64,000 nucleotides of DNA from JBAXTE01 sp964653595. GTDB taxonomy: Bacteria > Bacteroidota > Bacteroidia > Bacteroidales > WCHB1-69. A model generated the notes under the pieces. The model was not told the DNA's origin. It made no database searches and saw only the letters and a list, made by a program, of their open reading frames with translations. The translations under genes were made by a program, and so were the position numbers. How positions within the stretch are numbered: position 1 is the first letter of the stretch; each line of letters begins with the position of its first letter. Positions 7,179-15,076 of the stretch are shown piece after piece. The stretch covers positions 1 through 64,000 of the forward strand of contig CAZZHH010000010.1 of the NCBI GenBank assembly GCA_964653595.1. Direction: 5' to 3'.

Positions 7179-9941
7179 ATGGACCATCTTTCATTTTTAA
7201 CTCAAATGAGTTCGGATCAACTAGAAGAACAATATCAGCTTTATTTACACAATCCAGAATCTGTAGAGCCTTCCTGGAGGCAGTTTTTTGCAGGTTATCA
7301 GCTGGCATCTAACCATTATCCAACAAACCAAAATAAAACAACCTCAACTAGTGAGTTAAAAGTAATTAAATTGATAAACGATTATAGGGAAAGAGGGCAT
7401 TTATTTGCTGCCACAAATCCAATTTTGAATAGAGTTGAACACTTTCCAACTTTAGATATTAATAATTACGAACTCACGCCTGCCGATTTGTCCCAAACAT
7501 TTGAAGCAGGAAATCAGCTTGGAATAGGACGTTCTAAACTATCTGATATTATTGCATTTTTACAGGAAACATACTGTAAAAGCATTGGAGTAGAATACGA
7601 ATACATTCGAACCCCAGAGATGAGATTATGGTTGAGGCAGAAAATGGAAGGATCTAAAAACAGCCCCTCTTTTTCGGTTGAGAAAAAGAAATGGATACTC
7701 ACTCAACTCTCAAAAGCAGTACTTTTTGAAAAATTTATTCACCAACGATTTGTAGGACAAAAGAGATTTTCACTCGAAGGAAATGACTCATTTATTCCTG
7801 CACTTCATGCCATCATCGACAAAGGGGCAGAACTAGGTGCTGAAGAATTTGTAATTGGAATGGCACATCGGGGACGACTAAACACACTTGCTAACGTATT
7901 ACAAAAGCCTGTAGACTATATGTTTAGTGAATTTTCTGGCAATAAATATAAAGATTTTACAATCTTAGGCGATGTAAAATACCATCTGGGATACACTTCC
8001 ACATCTGAAACAACAAATGGCAAAAAAGTCACCCTAACACTTGCCCCTAACCCATCTCACTTAGAAGCTGTTAACCCAGTTTTAGAAGGAATTGCAAAAG
8101 GCCGTCTGGATCATTATCATAAAGGTGATTTTTCAAAAGTTATTCCAATTCTTGTCCACGGAGATGCAGCCATGGCTGGTCAAGGAATAGTATATGAAGT
8201 TTTTCAAATGTCCGGACTTAGCTCCTATCATACGGGCGGAACAATCCATGTAGTTACAAATAATCAAATTGGGTTTACTACTCTTTTTACAGATGCAAGG
8301 ACAAGTACCTATTGCACCGATGTCGCTAAAACGATACAAGCCCCAATTTTTCATATAAATGGCGACGATGTAGAAGCAGTAGTTTTTGTAATAGAACTAG
8401 CAATGGAGTTCAGAAACAAATTCCACCGGGATGTAATTGTCGACATTGTAGGCTATCGACGTCATGGACACAACGAAAGTGATGAACCTCGATTTACTCA
8501 ACCTTCGTTATATAAAATTATTGAAAAACACTCAGATCCACTTACTATCTACTCAAACATATTAATGAAAGAAAATTCCATTGAAAAAAATGAAATTGAG
8601 ATGATAGGAAAAAACTATATTGACTTTTTAGAACATGAGTTTGAAAAATCTAAAAAAATTGATGTAGCTCAAATCAACTCTTTTTTGGATTCCGATTGGA
8701 AAGATATTAAAAAAGTGGAGTCTAGACTAGATCTTACTTTACCAGTAAACACAAAATTCCCCCTTGAAAAGTTAAATATACTTGCAGAAACAATCACATC
8801 CATACCAGGAGACTATACTTTTCTAGGAAAAATAAAACGAATATATAGCGAACGATTAGCTAATTACCAAAACAACTCTATAGACTGGGGTACTGCGGAG
8901 TTACTTGCATATTCGACTCTCCTTTCTGAAGGTTTTGATATAAGAATGAGTGGACAGGATGTCGAAAGAGGCACTTTCTCACATAGACACGCAGTAATAA
9001 CCGACGAAAACGATCGTAAGTACTACCCTCTGAATAAGATAAGTGAAAAAAATAAATTCTCTATTTATAACTCCTTTTTATCGGAATATGGAGTTTTAGG
9101 GTTTGAATATGGATATTCGATTACCCGCCCAAATGCACTTACTATTTGGGAAGCTCAATTTGGTGATTTTTTAAATGGAGCCCAAATTATCATAGATCAA
9201 TTTATAACTAGTGGAGAAGAAAAATGGAACGTGATGAGCGGATTGGTAATTTTGCTTCCTCACGGATTTGAAGGTCAAGGGCCAGAACACTCAAGTGGAA
9301 GAATGGAAAGATTGTTAACCCAATGTGATGAAACAAACATTAAAGTTCTTAACTGTTCAACTCCGGCTAATTTTTATCATTCAATTCGAAAACAAATCCA
9401 TAGCCCTTATAGAAAACCTTTGGTAGTATTTACCCCAAAAAGCTTGCTTCGATTACCAAAATGCATCTCTACCGTAGATGATCTGACAAATGGGTCTTTT
9501 CAAGAAGTAATAGATGATAATTTTGTAAATCCTACCGAGGTAACCAAGCTTGTAATGTGCTCTGGTAAAATATATTATGACTTGTTAGAAGAAAGAGAAA
9601 CTAAAAATATTAGAAATATCGCACTTGTTCGATTAGAACAAATTAGTCCAATTCCGTATGAATTACTTTGGGAAATAATCGATAAATACAAAAATGTAGT
9701 TGAATGGATTTGGGTGCAAGAAGAACCTGGAAATATGGGCGCTTGGACCTATTTGCATCGAAATTTCAAAGATGTTCCATTCAAGCTTATCGCCCGTCCC
9801 GACTCTAGTAGTCCAGCCACTGGATCTAGTATATTACACAAACAGCAACAAAGAAAATTGGTAGAAAAAACTTTTGGAGAGTGTAACTGCAATAAAATTC
9901 ATCAAGAATGCAGAATGACCTGCTCTATCCGAGAATACTAA
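7179..9941 (+). CDS. sucA: 2-oxoglutarate dehydrogenase E1 component
   Basis: The thiamine-diphosphate E1 subunit of the 2-oxoglutarate dehydrogenase complex of the TCA cycle. It decarboxylates 2-oxoglutarate and passes the succinyl group to E2. ATG 7179 gives 920 aa beginning MDHLSFLTQMSSDQLEEQY, the usual N-terminal E1 motif. An upstream TTG would add 12 residues and is less likely. Seen in order: the FxxGQKRFSLEG region, GMAHRGRLNTLANVL, the ThDP/Mg site GDAAMAGQGIVYE and NNQIGFTT, then the C-terminal domain with the FSHRHAVITDE and GPEHSSGRMER segments. The length is near-normal (E. coli 933). The E2 gene sucB is not adjacent; the gene is followed by a palindromic repeat and an opposite-strand gene. 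Confidence 0.97.
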   Translation: MDHLSFLTQMSSDQLEEQYQLYLHNPESVEPSWRQFFAGYQLASNHYPTNQNKTTSTSELKVIKLINDYRERGHLFAATNPILNRVEHFPTLDINNYELTPADLSQTFEAGNQLGIGRSKLSDIIAFLQETYCKSIGVEYEYIRTPEMRLWLRQKMEGSKNSPSFSVEKKKWILTQLSKAVLFEKFIHQRFVGQKRFSLEGNDSFIPALHAIIDKGAELGAEEFVIGMAHRGRLNTLANVLQKPVDYMFSEFSGNKYKDFTILGDVKYHLGYTSTSETTNGKKVTLTLAPNPSHLEAVNPVLEGIAKGRLDHYHKGDFSKVIPILVHGDAAMAGQGIVYEVFQMSGLSSYHTGGTIHVVTNNQIGFTTLFTDARTSTYCTDVAKTIQAPIFHINGDDVEAVVFVIELAMEFRNKFHRDVIVDIVGYRRHGHNESDEPRFTQPSLYKIIEKHSDPLTIYSNILMKENSIEKNEIEMIGKNYIDFLEHEFEKSKKIDVAQINSFLDSDWKDIKKVESRLDLTLPVNTKFPLEKLNILAETITSIPGDYTFLGKIKRIYSERLANYQNNSIDWGTAELLAYSTLLSEGFDIRMSGQDVERGTFSHRHAVITDENDRKYYPLNKISEKNKFSIYNSFLSEYGVLGFEYGYSITRPNALTIWEAQFGDFLNGAQIIIDQFITSGEEKWNVMSGLVILLPHGFEGQGPEHSSGRMERLLTQCDETNIKVLNCSTPANFYHSIRKQIHSPYRKPLVVFTPKSLLRLPKCISTVDDLTNGSFQEVIDDNFVNPTEVTKLVMCSGKIYYDLLEERETKNIRNIALVRLEQISPIPYELLWEIIDKYKNVVEWIWVQEEPGNMGAWTYLHRNFKDVPFKLIARPDSSSPATGSSILHKQQQRKLVEKTFGECNCNKIHQECRMTCSIREY

Positions 9942-9982
9942 TTTATCAATCTTTAAGCTAATAATTGAACACTGTAACTTTT

Positions 9983-10082
9983 GACTTTATAGATCCCGCA
10001 AAATAATCCGTCAACCGACGGATTGTGATTTTGCGAGGATGCTCGAATTATTGAAATCCGTCAATTGACGGATTTATAATTC
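9983..10082. repeat. nested palindromic repeat (REP-like), two hairpins
   Basis: Hairpin 1 (9993-10040) has outer arms ATCCCGCAAAAT and ATTTTGCGAGGAT around the inner palindrome AATCCGTCAACCGACGGATT (10005-10024). Hairpin 2 (10045-10082) has outer arms GAATTAT/ATAATTC around a perfect 22-nt palindrome (10054-10075). The 21-nt left flank (9983-10003) recurs with two differences at 22956-22976, and the inner palindrome recurs exactly in reverse complement at 23037-23056. This is a dispersed element lying between convergent genes, where it could also act as a bidirectional terminator. Confidence 0.85.
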
Positions 10083-10090
10083 AGTACTTT

Positions 10091-10588
10091 CTACTGTTTC
10101 TCATATTTCATTACCTCTTCTGAGAAGAACTCAAGGCTTACTCCTGCTTGGGCGAACATCTCTTCGGACTCTCCGCCGGCATGATACTTTTTTTCACACA
10201 CCACGCGTTTGATGCCACAGTTGATAATCAACATAGCGCAGGTTCTGCATGGAGTCATCCGACAATAGAGTGTTGCGCCTTTCAAGGCAATTCCGTCTTT
10301 GGCAGCTTGGCAGATGGCGTTTTGTTCCGCATGAACAGTGCGCACACAATGGGTGGTCACAGATCCGTCTTCATGAATCATCTTTTTAAACTGATGTCCC
10401 ACCTCGTCGCAATGTGGCAAACCGACGGGAGAACCGACATAACCGGTGACCAATATCTGACGATCGCGGACAATGACACAACCGCTCCGGCCTCTGTCGC
10501 AGGTGGCGCGGGTGGCTACGGTGTTGGCAATTTCCATAAAGTATTCGTCCCAACTTGGGCGAACATATTTTTCTTCTTGATTACTCAT
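10091..10588 (-). CDS. dCMP deaminase (cytidine/deoxycytidylate deaminase family)
   Basis: A zinc-dependent deaminase of 165 aa that converts dCMP to dUMP for thymidylate synthesis. The zinc-site motifs HAEQNAI (HAE, with the catalytic Glu) and PCRTCAMLIINCG (PCxxC) are intact. The first Cys-rich block (ATCDRGRSGCVIV) is typical of ComEB/dCMP deaminases, as is the YVGSPVGLPHC loop. The gene overlaps the upstream kinase gene by 8 bp, so the pair is translationally coupled. Both act on deoxynucleotide monophosphates. GC content of about 50% in the middle of the gene is well above the AT-rich sucA next to it. Confidence 0.93.
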   Translation of the reverse strand: MSNQEEKYVRPSWDEYFMEIANTVATRATCDRGRSGCVIVRDRQILVTGYVGSPVGLPHCDEVGHQFKKMIHEDGSVTTHCVRTVHAEQNAICQAAKDGIALKGATLYCRMTPCRTCAMLIINCGIKRVVCEKKYHAGGESEEMFAQAGVSLEFFSEEVMKYEKQ

Positions 10589-11147
10589 GGGTACAATTGA
10601 TTTTTTTCATGTTCATTTCTATCTGGGCATGCAAATCCACGATGGAGCCATTGTTGTCAAAGACAAAGTCAGCCATTTCGATGCACTTTTGAAGGTTCTG
10701 GTGATTTGGATCTGTTGAAGTCATTTCACGACGTTCGTTGGACAGAAACTCTTCAAACCCAATGTTATCGGTCACCGAATTACGAATGGTGATGCGGTCG
10801 TACCTGATTTTTGGATCGGCATCTACCGCAAATAAAGAAAAGTTCTCTTTTTTTCTCAGCGATATCACTTCTCCTGGAGTGCGGATGCTTTCGATGATGC
10901 AGTTTTTATTAAGAATGGTCGCTTTTTTATAAAGCTCATCCACAATATAGGATGGCTCATGTTTTGCACGCAAATCATTGGCAACCAATACCATACTATC
11001 TCTGTTTGGGGTTAAACCGCGTTCCGCAATGATTTCGAGCAGATAGTCGCGGACGGACAGATGGGTGAATCCCCATTCATTGACCAAATAGTCTACAATA
11101 GTGCCTTTTCCCGATCCTATTGTGCCTGTAATTCCAATTATTACCAT
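10581..11147 (-). CDS. P-loop nucleoside monophosphate kinase-like protein
   Basis: A 188-aa P-loop protein starting MVIIGITG with the Walker A motif GTIGSGKGT (about residues 7-15). It carries the layout of a nucleoside monophosphate kinase: an RDYLLEIIAERG segment, an Arg/Asp-rich nucleotide-contact segment (RAKHEPSYIVDEL), a second strand ending in IESIRTPGE and a lid-like region (VDADPKIRYDRITIR). It resembles dephospho-CoA/adenylate kinase and phage dNMP kinase folds. Because it overlaps the dCMP deaminase gene, a role in deoxynucleotide phosphorylation is inferred but not proven. The start is well placed, with no in-frame alternative upstream. Confidence 0.75.
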   Translation of the reverse strand: MVIIGITGTIGSGKGTIVDYLVNEWGFTHLSVRDYLLEIIAERGLTPNRDSMVLVANDLRAKHEPSYIVDELYKKATILNKNCIIESIRTPGEVISLRKKENFSLFAVDADPKIRYDRITIRNSVTDNIGFEEFLSNERREMTSTDPNHQNLQKCIEMADFVFDNNGSIVDLHAQIEMNMKKINCTHE

Positions 11148-11507
11148 CTTTTGTCAGTTTGTGAAAACTACAAACACTGCTTTTTCAATTGTTTGACTGT
11201 TTTAATTTATTACTAAAAGTACAAAAACAGAAGAATCAATCGACAATGATACAAGTTTGATTCGGTAAAGATACTAAAAGTTTATAAACCGAAAAACAAA
11301 TTATTTATTCAAACAAATTGTGCAACCCATCGTGGTGCGAAGATTTAATCTTCGCACAGAAGGTTCCACTAATCATTTTTAACTTTCACGGTTTAGCATC
11401 TGGGTATAGTTTTGTTTTAGAAACAATATACAAAAAATGAAAAAACGACCCCAAGCAAACGAGTTTTTTGTATTTTTACTAACTCAAATCAGCAATAGCA
11501 ATTAATT
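11148..11507. other. 360-bp intergenic region between divergent genes
   Basis: It must hold the promoters of the kinase gene (minus) and asnB (plus). No strict TAnnTTTG match was found for asnB; the nearest AT-rich candidate is around 11470-11485. The only ordered element is the palindrome at 11335-11357. No ORF is supported. Confidence 0.5.
11335..11357. repeat. perfect 23-nt palindrome (GTGCGAAGAT arms)
   Basis: Arms GTGCGAAGAT and ATCTTCGCAC flank a three-base loop TTA. It has no T run behind it on either strand, so it is not a classical terminator. The form is typical of dispersed REP-like hairpins. Confidence 0.7.
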
Positions 11508-13394
11508 ATGTGTGGTATTACCGGTGTTTATAGTTTTTCTGAGCGTGGTAATGGGTTTCTGACTCAAGCTAAATCGGCGGCAAATGCGATGTTGCATCGC
11601 GGACCCGACAATCAATCCGTGGAGGTGTTTTCCAATGCGGCTCTTGGACATGTCCGGTTATCCATCATCGACACCGATGCCCGTTCCAATCAACCTTTTA
11701 CCGAAGAATCTGGGCGATTTTCCATTGCATTCAATGGCGAGGTGTTTAATTTTCAAGAAATAAAGAGTCTGCTGATCGCGTTGGGTCATGTTTTTCACAC
11801 TACCTCGGATACGGAAGTGGTGCTGAAATCCTATATCGAATTCGGAGAGAATGCGTTGGCAAAATTCAACGGGTTTTTTGCATTTGCCATATACGATAAT
11901 TCTGAACAGACCTTGTTTGTGGCCCGTGACAGGATGGGAATCAAACCCTTCCATTTTTATCTAGATGAAGACAAGTTTCTGTTCGCTTCGGAGATGAAAG
12001 CCCTTTTGGCTTACTCCATCCCTCGAAAAATAGATTACTGTACATTATACCAATACTTACAGCTCAATTATGTGCCTGCTCCGTGGAGCATGATTGAGGG
12101 GGTACAGAAACTGCAACCGGGCAGTTGGATAAAGTTGAAAGGAAAAGTAATAGAAAAAGGTAGTTATTACCAAATTCCGAAAACGGAAAACCCACAACCG
12201 TTGACTTATGACCAAGCACAAAAAGAGTTGATACGGTTGATGGACGCCTCGGTGGAACGCCGATTAATCTCGGATGTGCCGTTGGGATCGTTCCTGAGCG
12301 GGGGAGTGGATTCGTCGGTCATTGCCACCATCGCCAAACAGAAATTAACGAATTTAAACACCTTCTCCATTGGATATGCCGATGAACCGATGTTCGACGA
12401 AACAGAATACGCCGAAGCGGTGGCGAAAAAAATAGGCTCCAATCACCATGCTTTTAAGTTGACCAACGACGATTTGTTCGGCTCGCTGGGCCGGGTGTTG
12501 GATTATATCGACGAACCGTTTGCAGACTCTTCGGCATTAGCTGTGAATTTGCTGAGCCAATACACCAAAGAGCATGTCACCGTAGCGTTGTCGGGCGATG
12601 GGGCAGATGAGCTGTTTTCGGGCTACAACAAACATGCAGCCGAGTATGCTGTCCGGCAAGGGGGGCTGAGAAATCTGATGATCAAGGCAGGGGCACCACT
12701 ATGGAGGAATCTGCCGCAATCGCGCAACGGGAAGTTCTCAAATATCTTCCGGCAGTTGAATCGCTTTTCGGATGGGATGAATTTGTCGGATGCCAACCGG
12801 TATTGGCATTGGGCATCTATTACAAATGAAAAGGAGGCGTCGAATTGGTTGTGCAACTCACCAGATATGGATACATACATGAAAAGGAAAAGTGAAGTGT
12901 TGGAGAGCATCACACCTGGAGGTTCGTTTAACGAAGTGCTCTATACCGACCTGAAATTGGTGTTGCAAGGCGATATGCTGGTGAAAGTGGACTTGATGTC
13001 AATGGATCATGCATTGGAGGTGAGAACCCCGTTTTTGGATTACACCATTGTCGATTTTGTAGCCAAATTACCAGTTGAATTCAAGATAGACGGATCGATG
13101 CGCAAGAAAATTTTGCAAGAAAGTTATCGCGATCTTCTGCCGGTAGTGGTTTTCAACCGCAAAAAGCATGGTTTTGAAGTCCCGTTGCTGAAATGGTTCC
13201 AAACAGATCTGAAATCGATGATCACCGACGATTTATTGTCAGATGCATTTATTGAGACTCAACAGATTTTTAAAGTATCCGAAATAAATCGACTTAAACA
13301 GCAACTCTTTTCAACTAATCCTGGAGATGCTGCTGCAAAAGTATGGGCATTAATTGTATTTCAGTATTGGTGGAAAAAATATATTTCAACTTAA
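11508..13394 (+). CDS. asnB: asparagine synthase (glutamine-hydrolysing)
   Basis: Makes asparagine from aspartate, ATP and glutamine. The mature nucleophile is Cys2 (MCGITGVYSF) in an N-terminal Ntn glutaminase domain with RGPD (about residues 33-36), LGHVRLSIID and the NGEVFNF loop. The synthetase half has the PP-loop ATP-binding motif SGGVDSS (about 264-270) and a YNKH/DGADELFSGY segment. Full length (628 aa). In this context, next to a glycosyltransferase, it may belong to the surface-polysaccharide type of asnB homologues rather than amino-acid supply. GC is near 50-55% over most of the gene but falls to about 28-37% over the last 200 bp, suggesting a recombination boundary near 13.2 kb. 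Confidence 0.93.
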   Translation: MCGITGVYSFSERGNGFLTQAKSAANAMLHRGPDNQSVEVFSNAALGHVRLSIIDTDARSNQPFTEESGRFSIAFNGEVFNFQEIKSLLIALGHVFHTTSDTEVVLKSYIEFGENALAKFNGFFAFAIYDNSEQTLFVARDRMGIKPFHFYLDEDKFLFASEMKALLAYSIPRKIDYCTLYQYLQLNYVPAPWSMIEGVQKLQPGSWIKLKGKVIEKGSYYQIPKTENPQPLTYDQAQKELIRLMDASVERRLISDVPLGSFLSGGVDSSVIATIAKQKLTNLNTFSIGYADEPMFDETEYAEAVAKKIGSNHHAFKLTNDDLFGSLGRVLDYIDEPFADSSALAVNLLSQYTKEHVTVALSGDGADELFSGYNKHAAEYAVRQGGLRNLMIKAGAPLWRNLPQSRNGKFSNIFRQLNRFSDGMNLSDANRYWHWASITNEKEASNWLCNSPDMDTYMKRKSEVLESITPGGSFNEVLYTDLKLVLQGDMLVKVDLMSMDHALEVRTPFLDYTIVDFVAKLPVEFKIDGSMRKKILQESYRDLLPVVVFNRKKHGFEVPLLKWFQTDLKSMITDDLLSDAFIETQQIFKVSEINRLKQQLFSTNPGDAAAKVWALIVFQYWWKKYIST

Positions 13395-13525
13395 TGAAAA
13401 TTTTTAACATATCATCAGTTAAAAAAATTCAATTTTTACACAATCCATAAATTACATGTAAATATCTAATAATAAGCACTTTTTAAATCAAATTTATAAT
13501 AAAATTAAAAATTTAACAAAAAAGA

Positions 13526-13556
13526 TTGTATTAGCTATTGTAAAATAGTAACTTTG
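13526..13556 (+). promoter_or_regulatory. promoter TTG-N20-TAACTTTG
   Basis: TTG at 13526-13528 and TAACTTTG at 13549-13556 are separated by 20 bp, matching the Bacteroidota consensus. A 21-bp stretch covering the -7 box (13540-13560) is identical to the one before tyrS (42236-42256). Confidence 0.8.
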
Positions 13557-13767
13557 CAAACGAGAATATTTTAAACTTAATTTACAAGAACTATAAAAAG
13601 GAGAGAATATTTCTCTAATACAACAAACATCATTACTTTAAAAACTAAACAGATCATAGGACATCCATAGTTACCAAAAAATGTGTCTAAAATATTATAA
13701 AAGACGCTCTATAAAAAACAAATTGCAGAATTACTACTAAAATACACTCGTGAAACTGCGAAGAAAC

Positions 13768-13776
13768 GGAGGAGGA
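13768..13776 (+). promoter_or_regulatory. strong Shine-Dalgarno sequence GGAGGAGGA
   Basis: It ends one base before the ATG at 13778, so spacing depends on which GGAGG register is used. Strong SD sequences are rare in this phylum and none of the neighbouring genes has one. This fixes the start and hints at foreign origin or translational control from the long leader. Confidence 0.6.
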
Positions 13777-13777
13777 T

Positions 13778-15007
13778 ATGGCTCGAATATTACGAATTAT
13801 CAACAGATTTAACCTTGGAGGACCCACCTACAATGCAGCATATTTAACAAAATATTTGGATTCAAAATATGAAACATTATTGGTTGGAGGCGCCAAAGAT
13901 CCATCTGAAGCAAATTCCGATTACATTGTTCGCAATCTCGGAATAACGCCTGTTATAATACCAGAAATGCATCGTTCTATCAATCTTCAACAAGATTGGA
14001 TTGCTTATCAGAAATTAAAAAAAATCATCAAAGATTTTAACCCCGATATAGTACATACACACGCATCAAAAGCTGGTGCATTGGGGCGATTAGCTGCTCA
14101 TAATGCAGGTGTTCCTGTAATTATCCACACGTTTCATGGACATGTTTTTGACGCTTATTTTGGATCTGCTCAAGCTAATTTTTATAAGGTGATTGAACGA
14201 GTTATGGCAAAATTCTCTACACAAATTATAGCTATTAGCGAACAACAAAAAGAGGACTTAGTAAATAAATATCGGATATGTAAAGAAGAAAAAGTTAAAA
14301 TCGTGAACCTAGGTTTCGATTTACAAAAATTTCAAGATAATCAAGAGGAAAAAAGATCTTTTTTCCGACAAAAATATCAGGTAACAGACGATGAAATCGC
14401 CATCGCCATCACCGGCCGATTAGTGCCCATCAAAAACCACTCGATGTTTGTGGATGTGATTGGAAAGGTGTTGGCCCAAACAACCAAAAAAGTCCGTTTT
14501 TTCATCGTTGGAGACGGCGAGGAACGCCAGAATATCGAACAGAAACTAACCGATAACAATATTCCATATTGTGATGCATTGAAAGAGATCACGCAAAAAC
14601 CGGTGACATTTACCTCTTGGCTAAAGGATGTGGATGTGGTCAATGCCGGAGTGGATGTGGTGGTGCTGACTTCGTTGAGTGAAGGTACTCCCGTCAGTTT
14701 AATCGAAGCGCAAGCCTCCAACAAACCGATTGTAACCACCAATGTAGGTGGAATATCAAACATCGTGGTTCCAGGAACTACTGCCCTTTTATCAGAAACA
14801 CACGATATAGTAACTTTTGCCAACCACTTGTTATCCCTAATTGAAGACAAGAATCTACGTACACAAATGAGTATTAACGGGTGGGAATTTGTACGCAAGA
14901 AGTTTCATTACACTCGATTAACTAACGACATGGATAGCTTATATACAGAACTGCTTTTAAAAACCAAGAAGAAGATTGCAACGAAAGAAGAACATGTAAA
15001 TTACTGA
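13778..15007 (+). CDS. glycosyltransferase family 4
   Basis: A GT-B glycosyltransferase of 409 aa that probably adds a sugar from a nucleotide-sugar donor during surface polysaccharide or O-antigen synthesis. The N-terminal acceptor domain begins with RIINRFNLGGP and contains the segments DIVHTHASKAGALGRLAA and HTFHGHVFDAYFG. The C-terminal donor domain has ITGRLVPIKNH, FIVGDGEE and the family EX7E motif in SEGTPVSLIEA. Acceptor and donor are unknown. The block of about 14,390-14,740, covering the donor domain core, is about 45-53% GC between flanks of about 25-37%, suggesting that this part was exchanged by recombination. Confidence 0.9.
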   Translation: MARILRIINRFNLGGPTYNAAYLTKYLDSKYETLLVGGAKDPSEANSDYIVRNLGITPVIIPEMHRSINLQQDWIAYQKLKKIIKDFNPDIVHTHASKAGALGRLAAHNAGVPVIIHTFHGHVFDAYFGSAQANFYKVIERVMAKFSTQIIAISEQQKEDLVNKYRICKEEKVKIVNLGFDLQKFQDNQEEKRSFFRQKYQVTDDEIAIAITGRLVPIKNHSMFVDVIGKVLAQTTKKVRFFIVGDGEERQNIEQKLTDNNIPYCDALKEITQKPVTFTSWLKDVDVVNAGVDVVVLTSLSEGTPVSLIEAQASNKPIVTTNVGGISNIVVPGTTALLSETHDIVTFANHLLSLIEDKNLRTQMSINGWEFVRKKFHYTRLTNDMDSLYTELLLKTKKKIATKEEHVNY

Positions 15008-15020
15008 TAACTTCATAATA

Positions 15021-15054
15021 AAAAAAGGAGATCGTTAGCACAATCTCCTTTTTT
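15021..15054. terminator. bidirectional terminator between convergent genes
   Basis: Arms AAAAAAGGAGAT and ATCTCCTTTTTT flank a ten-base loop. The A run and T run serve both the glycosyltransferase gene (plus) and the M16 peptidase gene (minus, ending at 15077). Confidence 0.85.
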
Positions 15055-15076
15055 ATTTATAAATGTATCTGTTTTT

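Larger units (their letters stand above)
13395..13777. other. 383-bp AT-rich leader region of the glycosyltransferase gene
   Basis: Contains the promoter at 13526-13556 and therefore a leader of about 215 nt before the ATG at 13778. The leader has a small hairpin (GAGA..TCTC near 13603-13615) and few other ordered elements. No ORF is supported and no known riboswitch was recognised. Confidence 0.5.

Noticed and set aside
10148..10600. 150-aa plus-strand ORF over the dCMP deaminase gene
   Set aside because: Antisense shadow in a GC-richer gene; the minus strand has intact zinc motifs.
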